Positions 5,859 through 7,161 of a stretch of DNA of 7,161 nucleotides are shown here, one piece after another. The notes beneath the pieces are model-generated. The model did no database searches, was not told the DNA's origin, and saw only the letters and a program-made list of their open reading frames with translations. The position numbers and the translations under genes were made by a program. Numbering within the stretch: position 1 is the stretch's first letter; every line of letters starts with the position of its first letter. The stretch comes from Helicobacteraceae bacterium (GTDB lineage Bacteria > Campylobacterota > Campylobacteria > Campylobacterales > SZUA-545), in contig JAISMA010000184.1 in NCBI GenBank assembly GCA_031276985.1, positions 1-7,161 on the forward strand. The letters run 5' to 3'.

Positions 5859-6526
5859 AACCGCTCTTTTATCGATACGATCTGATCTAGCGTATAGTAT
5901 TCGCCGCCCAAAAACAACTTTGGAACGCTTTCGTTCAAAACGACCGATTCAATCGGATAAACTCCAAGTCGGCTGACGTATTTTTTACCCGAAGCGCTTC
6001 CCGTATATTCGGCGCGTATGGCATAAACGCCCGCGCCTACGGCTTCGCCCGCGCTGTTTTTTCCATCCCACGAAAACTCTTGCAAGCCCGCTTCGCCGCT
6101 AGGAATAACATCCGCTCTAATCTGAACGCCGTTTGAATCCGTAACGATGAAAAGTCCGTTTTCAAAATTTTCCTCGTAAAACAGATAATCTTTGTACTGA
6201 TCGCCGCTTTCGGCAAACTGTACCGCGTTGAGTCCCGTATCGGCTAATTTGCCCACCGCGCCGATTAGTTGATACGCGCTTGTGAGACGAAATTGCCCCA
6301 CCATATTCTCCATAGCTTTTTGGATATTCGCCTGCGATTCTATAACCGCCATATCAGCCGTTTGCGCGAGCATTTTATCGGTGTCCATTGGACTTGTCGG
6401 ATCTTGATATTGCAACTGAACGAGCAACAGCTTTAGAAATGCGTCTTTATCAAGCGTACTGTTTGGATTGTACGTAATGGTCGAATTTGTCTTTCCACCC
6501 ATAAAATCAATTGCTTCGGTAGCCAT
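5855..6526 (-). CDS. flgD: Flagellar hook assembly scaffold/cap protein FlgD
   Basis: FlgD caps the growing hook and guides FlgE insertion. The 223-residue protein has the diagnostic N-terminal block FLKLLLVQLQYQDPTSPMDT (30-49), followed by a helix rich in Q and M (50-80). Its C-terminal half has the FlgD Ig-like core FSWDGKNSAGEAVGAGVYAI (151-170) and ends in a LDQIVSIKERL stretch. The ATG at 6526 has a good AGGGGG site six bases upstream. fliK ends 32 nt earlier and flgE starts within the last codon and stop (ATGA), so this is the middle gene of a fliK-flgD-flgE operon. Length and motifs are normal for the family. Confidence 0.95.
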   Translation of the reverse strand: MATEAIDFMGGKTNSTITYNPNSTLDKDAFLKLLLVQLQYQDPTSPMDTDKMLAQTADMAVIESQANIQKAMENMVGQFRLTSAYQLIGAVGKLADTGLNAVQFAESGDQYKDYLFYEENFENGLFIVTDSNGVQIRADVIPSGEAGLQEFSWDGKNSAGEAVGAGVYAIRAEYTGSASGKKYVSRLGVYPIESVVLNESVPKLFLGGEYYTLDQIVSIKERL

Positions 6527-6531
6527 TTTTG

Positions 6532-6537
6532 CCCCCT
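6532..6537 (-). promoter_or_regulatory. Ribosome binding site of flgD
   Basis: On the minus strand AGGGGG ends five bases before the flgD ATG (6526). It sits in the 32-nt fliK-flgD gap and supports independent initiation of flgD rather than coupling by overlap. Confidence 0.65.
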
Positions 6538-6558
6538 GATCGCGCCGTTTTTGTTTAT

Positions 6559-7161
6559 TTAAGCAATTTCTATGCCGCTATCTTGTTCGCTCTCTTCGTC
6601 GCGCCGATCGCGTTCTTCTTTGCGTCGATCGTCCTCGTTTTGGCGGTCGCTTTGATTTTCGTCGTATCGCAATTCGACTTGATCGTATCCTATTTGCGAG
6701 AGGCTTTGGCGAAATTCGCCGCTATGCGCGATCAAAAGCGCGATTGTTTGCGGCGAGCTTTGCGACGAAACAATCAAGCCTTCGCCGCGTTTTATCAGCG
6801 TAACTTCGACCAATCCAAGCTCTTTTGGATGCATTTCAATCGACACGCGGGTGATCGGCGGTTTGTAATTTGCGATTGCGTCGTTCAGGCGCGAAACGAA
6901 ATATCGCGCCGCCGATCGCGCTTCGACAATCTTAAAATCCGATCGTTTTTCGCCGTCGCTTTGGCGCGTTGGCGTTTGCGCGTCGGCTCTTGCGATCTCC
7001 TCGTCGTTTTCGGCGTTTGTTTCAGCCGTATGCGTTCGCAAACCTTCGGAGATTTGCGCGGCGCTTGAGCGTTCGCCGCCGATTGCGATAAAAGCGGCGT
7101 TCGATTGCAAATCAAGCGCCGTTTTTGCCCTTAGCGTATCGGAGAAACGATTGCTTGCGAT
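6559..7161 (-). CDS. fliK: Flagellar hook-length control protein FliK, C-terminal part (cut by window edge)
   Basis: The frame is open to the right edge, so only the last 200 residues are seen; the TTG at 7110 is an ordinary leucine codon, not a start. The C-terminal hook-length domain is recognisable by ITRVSIEMHPKELGLVEVTL, then a stretch with SSPQTIALLIAHSGEFRQSLSQIGY; P.ELG.V.V.L is the family signature. FliK measures hook length during assembly and switches the export gate from hook to filament substrates through this domain. The stretch before it is polar and disordered-looking, as usual for FliK. After the domain is an unusually charged tail of about 31 residues rich in D, E and R (DRRKEERDRRDEE) ending in GIEIA. 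Position directly before flgD and flgE supports the call strongly. Confidence 0.9.
   Translation of the reverse strand: MASNRFSDTLRAKTALDLQSNAAFIAIGGERSSAAQISEGLRTHTAETNAENDEEIARADAQTPTRQSDGEKRSDFKIVEARSAARYFVSRLNDAIANYKPPITRVSIEMHPKELGLVEVTLIKRGEGLIVSSQSSPQTIALLIAHSGEFRQSLSQIGYDQVELRYDENQSDRQNEDDRRKEERDRRDEESEQDSGIEIA

Noticed and set aside
6529..7068. 179-codon plus-strand frame opposite fliK
   Set aside because: The minus-strand frame carries the FliK domain; the hydrophobic plus-strand translation comes from the complement of its charged codons.
7108..7110. TTG as a start codon for fliK
   Set aside because: The frame continues open to the window edge and known FliK proteins are much longer, so this is an internal leucine codon.
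1..7161. CRISPR array, tRNA, integrase or toxin-antitoxin module
   Set aside because: No regularly spaced direct repeats with unique spacers, no tRNA-like cloverleaf, and no small paired genes or recombinase motifs were found on either strand.

Overview
The window looks like part of a chromosome from a member of the Campylobacterota (Epsilonproteobacteria). Two things suggest this. The gene order fliK-flgD-flgE matches, from memory, the hook operons of Helicobacter pylori (HP0906-0908) and Campylobacter jejuni (Cj0041-0043). There is also a pseudopilin whose cleavage motif reads A|FTIME, a form common in that phylum. The base composition is nearer balanced than in the AT-rich pathogens, so a less familiar lineage is likely. 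The genus cannot be read from the sequence.

Layout: on the plus strand at the left is one gene (63-1007) for a type II/IV pseudopilin. It carries an exceptionally long, lysine/arginine-rich leader built from a 48-codon tandem duplication. A 544-bp non-coding stretch (1008-1551) follows, holding decayed palindromic intergenic repeats. Everything to the right is on the minus strand and converges on the pseudopilin gene. Read in the direction of transcription it runs: fliK (cut by the right edge), flgD, flgE, a 103-nt gap with an inverted repeat, a secreted RCC1-like beta-propeller protein, and a YiiX-type permuted NlpC/P60 hydrolase.

How the genes work together: FliK (hook-length ruler), FlgD (hook cap/scaffold) and FlgE (hook subunit) build the flagellar hook and form a tight operon; flgD and flgE overlap by 4 nt. 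The propeller and YiiX genes overlap by 11 nt and both products have export signals, so they are probably a translationally coupled envelope pair of unknown joint function. They may be transcribed separately from, or by read-through of, the hook operon.

The points most worth a second look are the duplicated polycationic pseudopilin leader, the propeller/YiiX pair, the oversized FlgE with repeated insert motifs, a 16-bp triple repeat across the flgE stop codon, and strong enrichment of the palindrome CGATCG. No tRNA, rRNA, CRISPR array, transposase or phage gene was seen.
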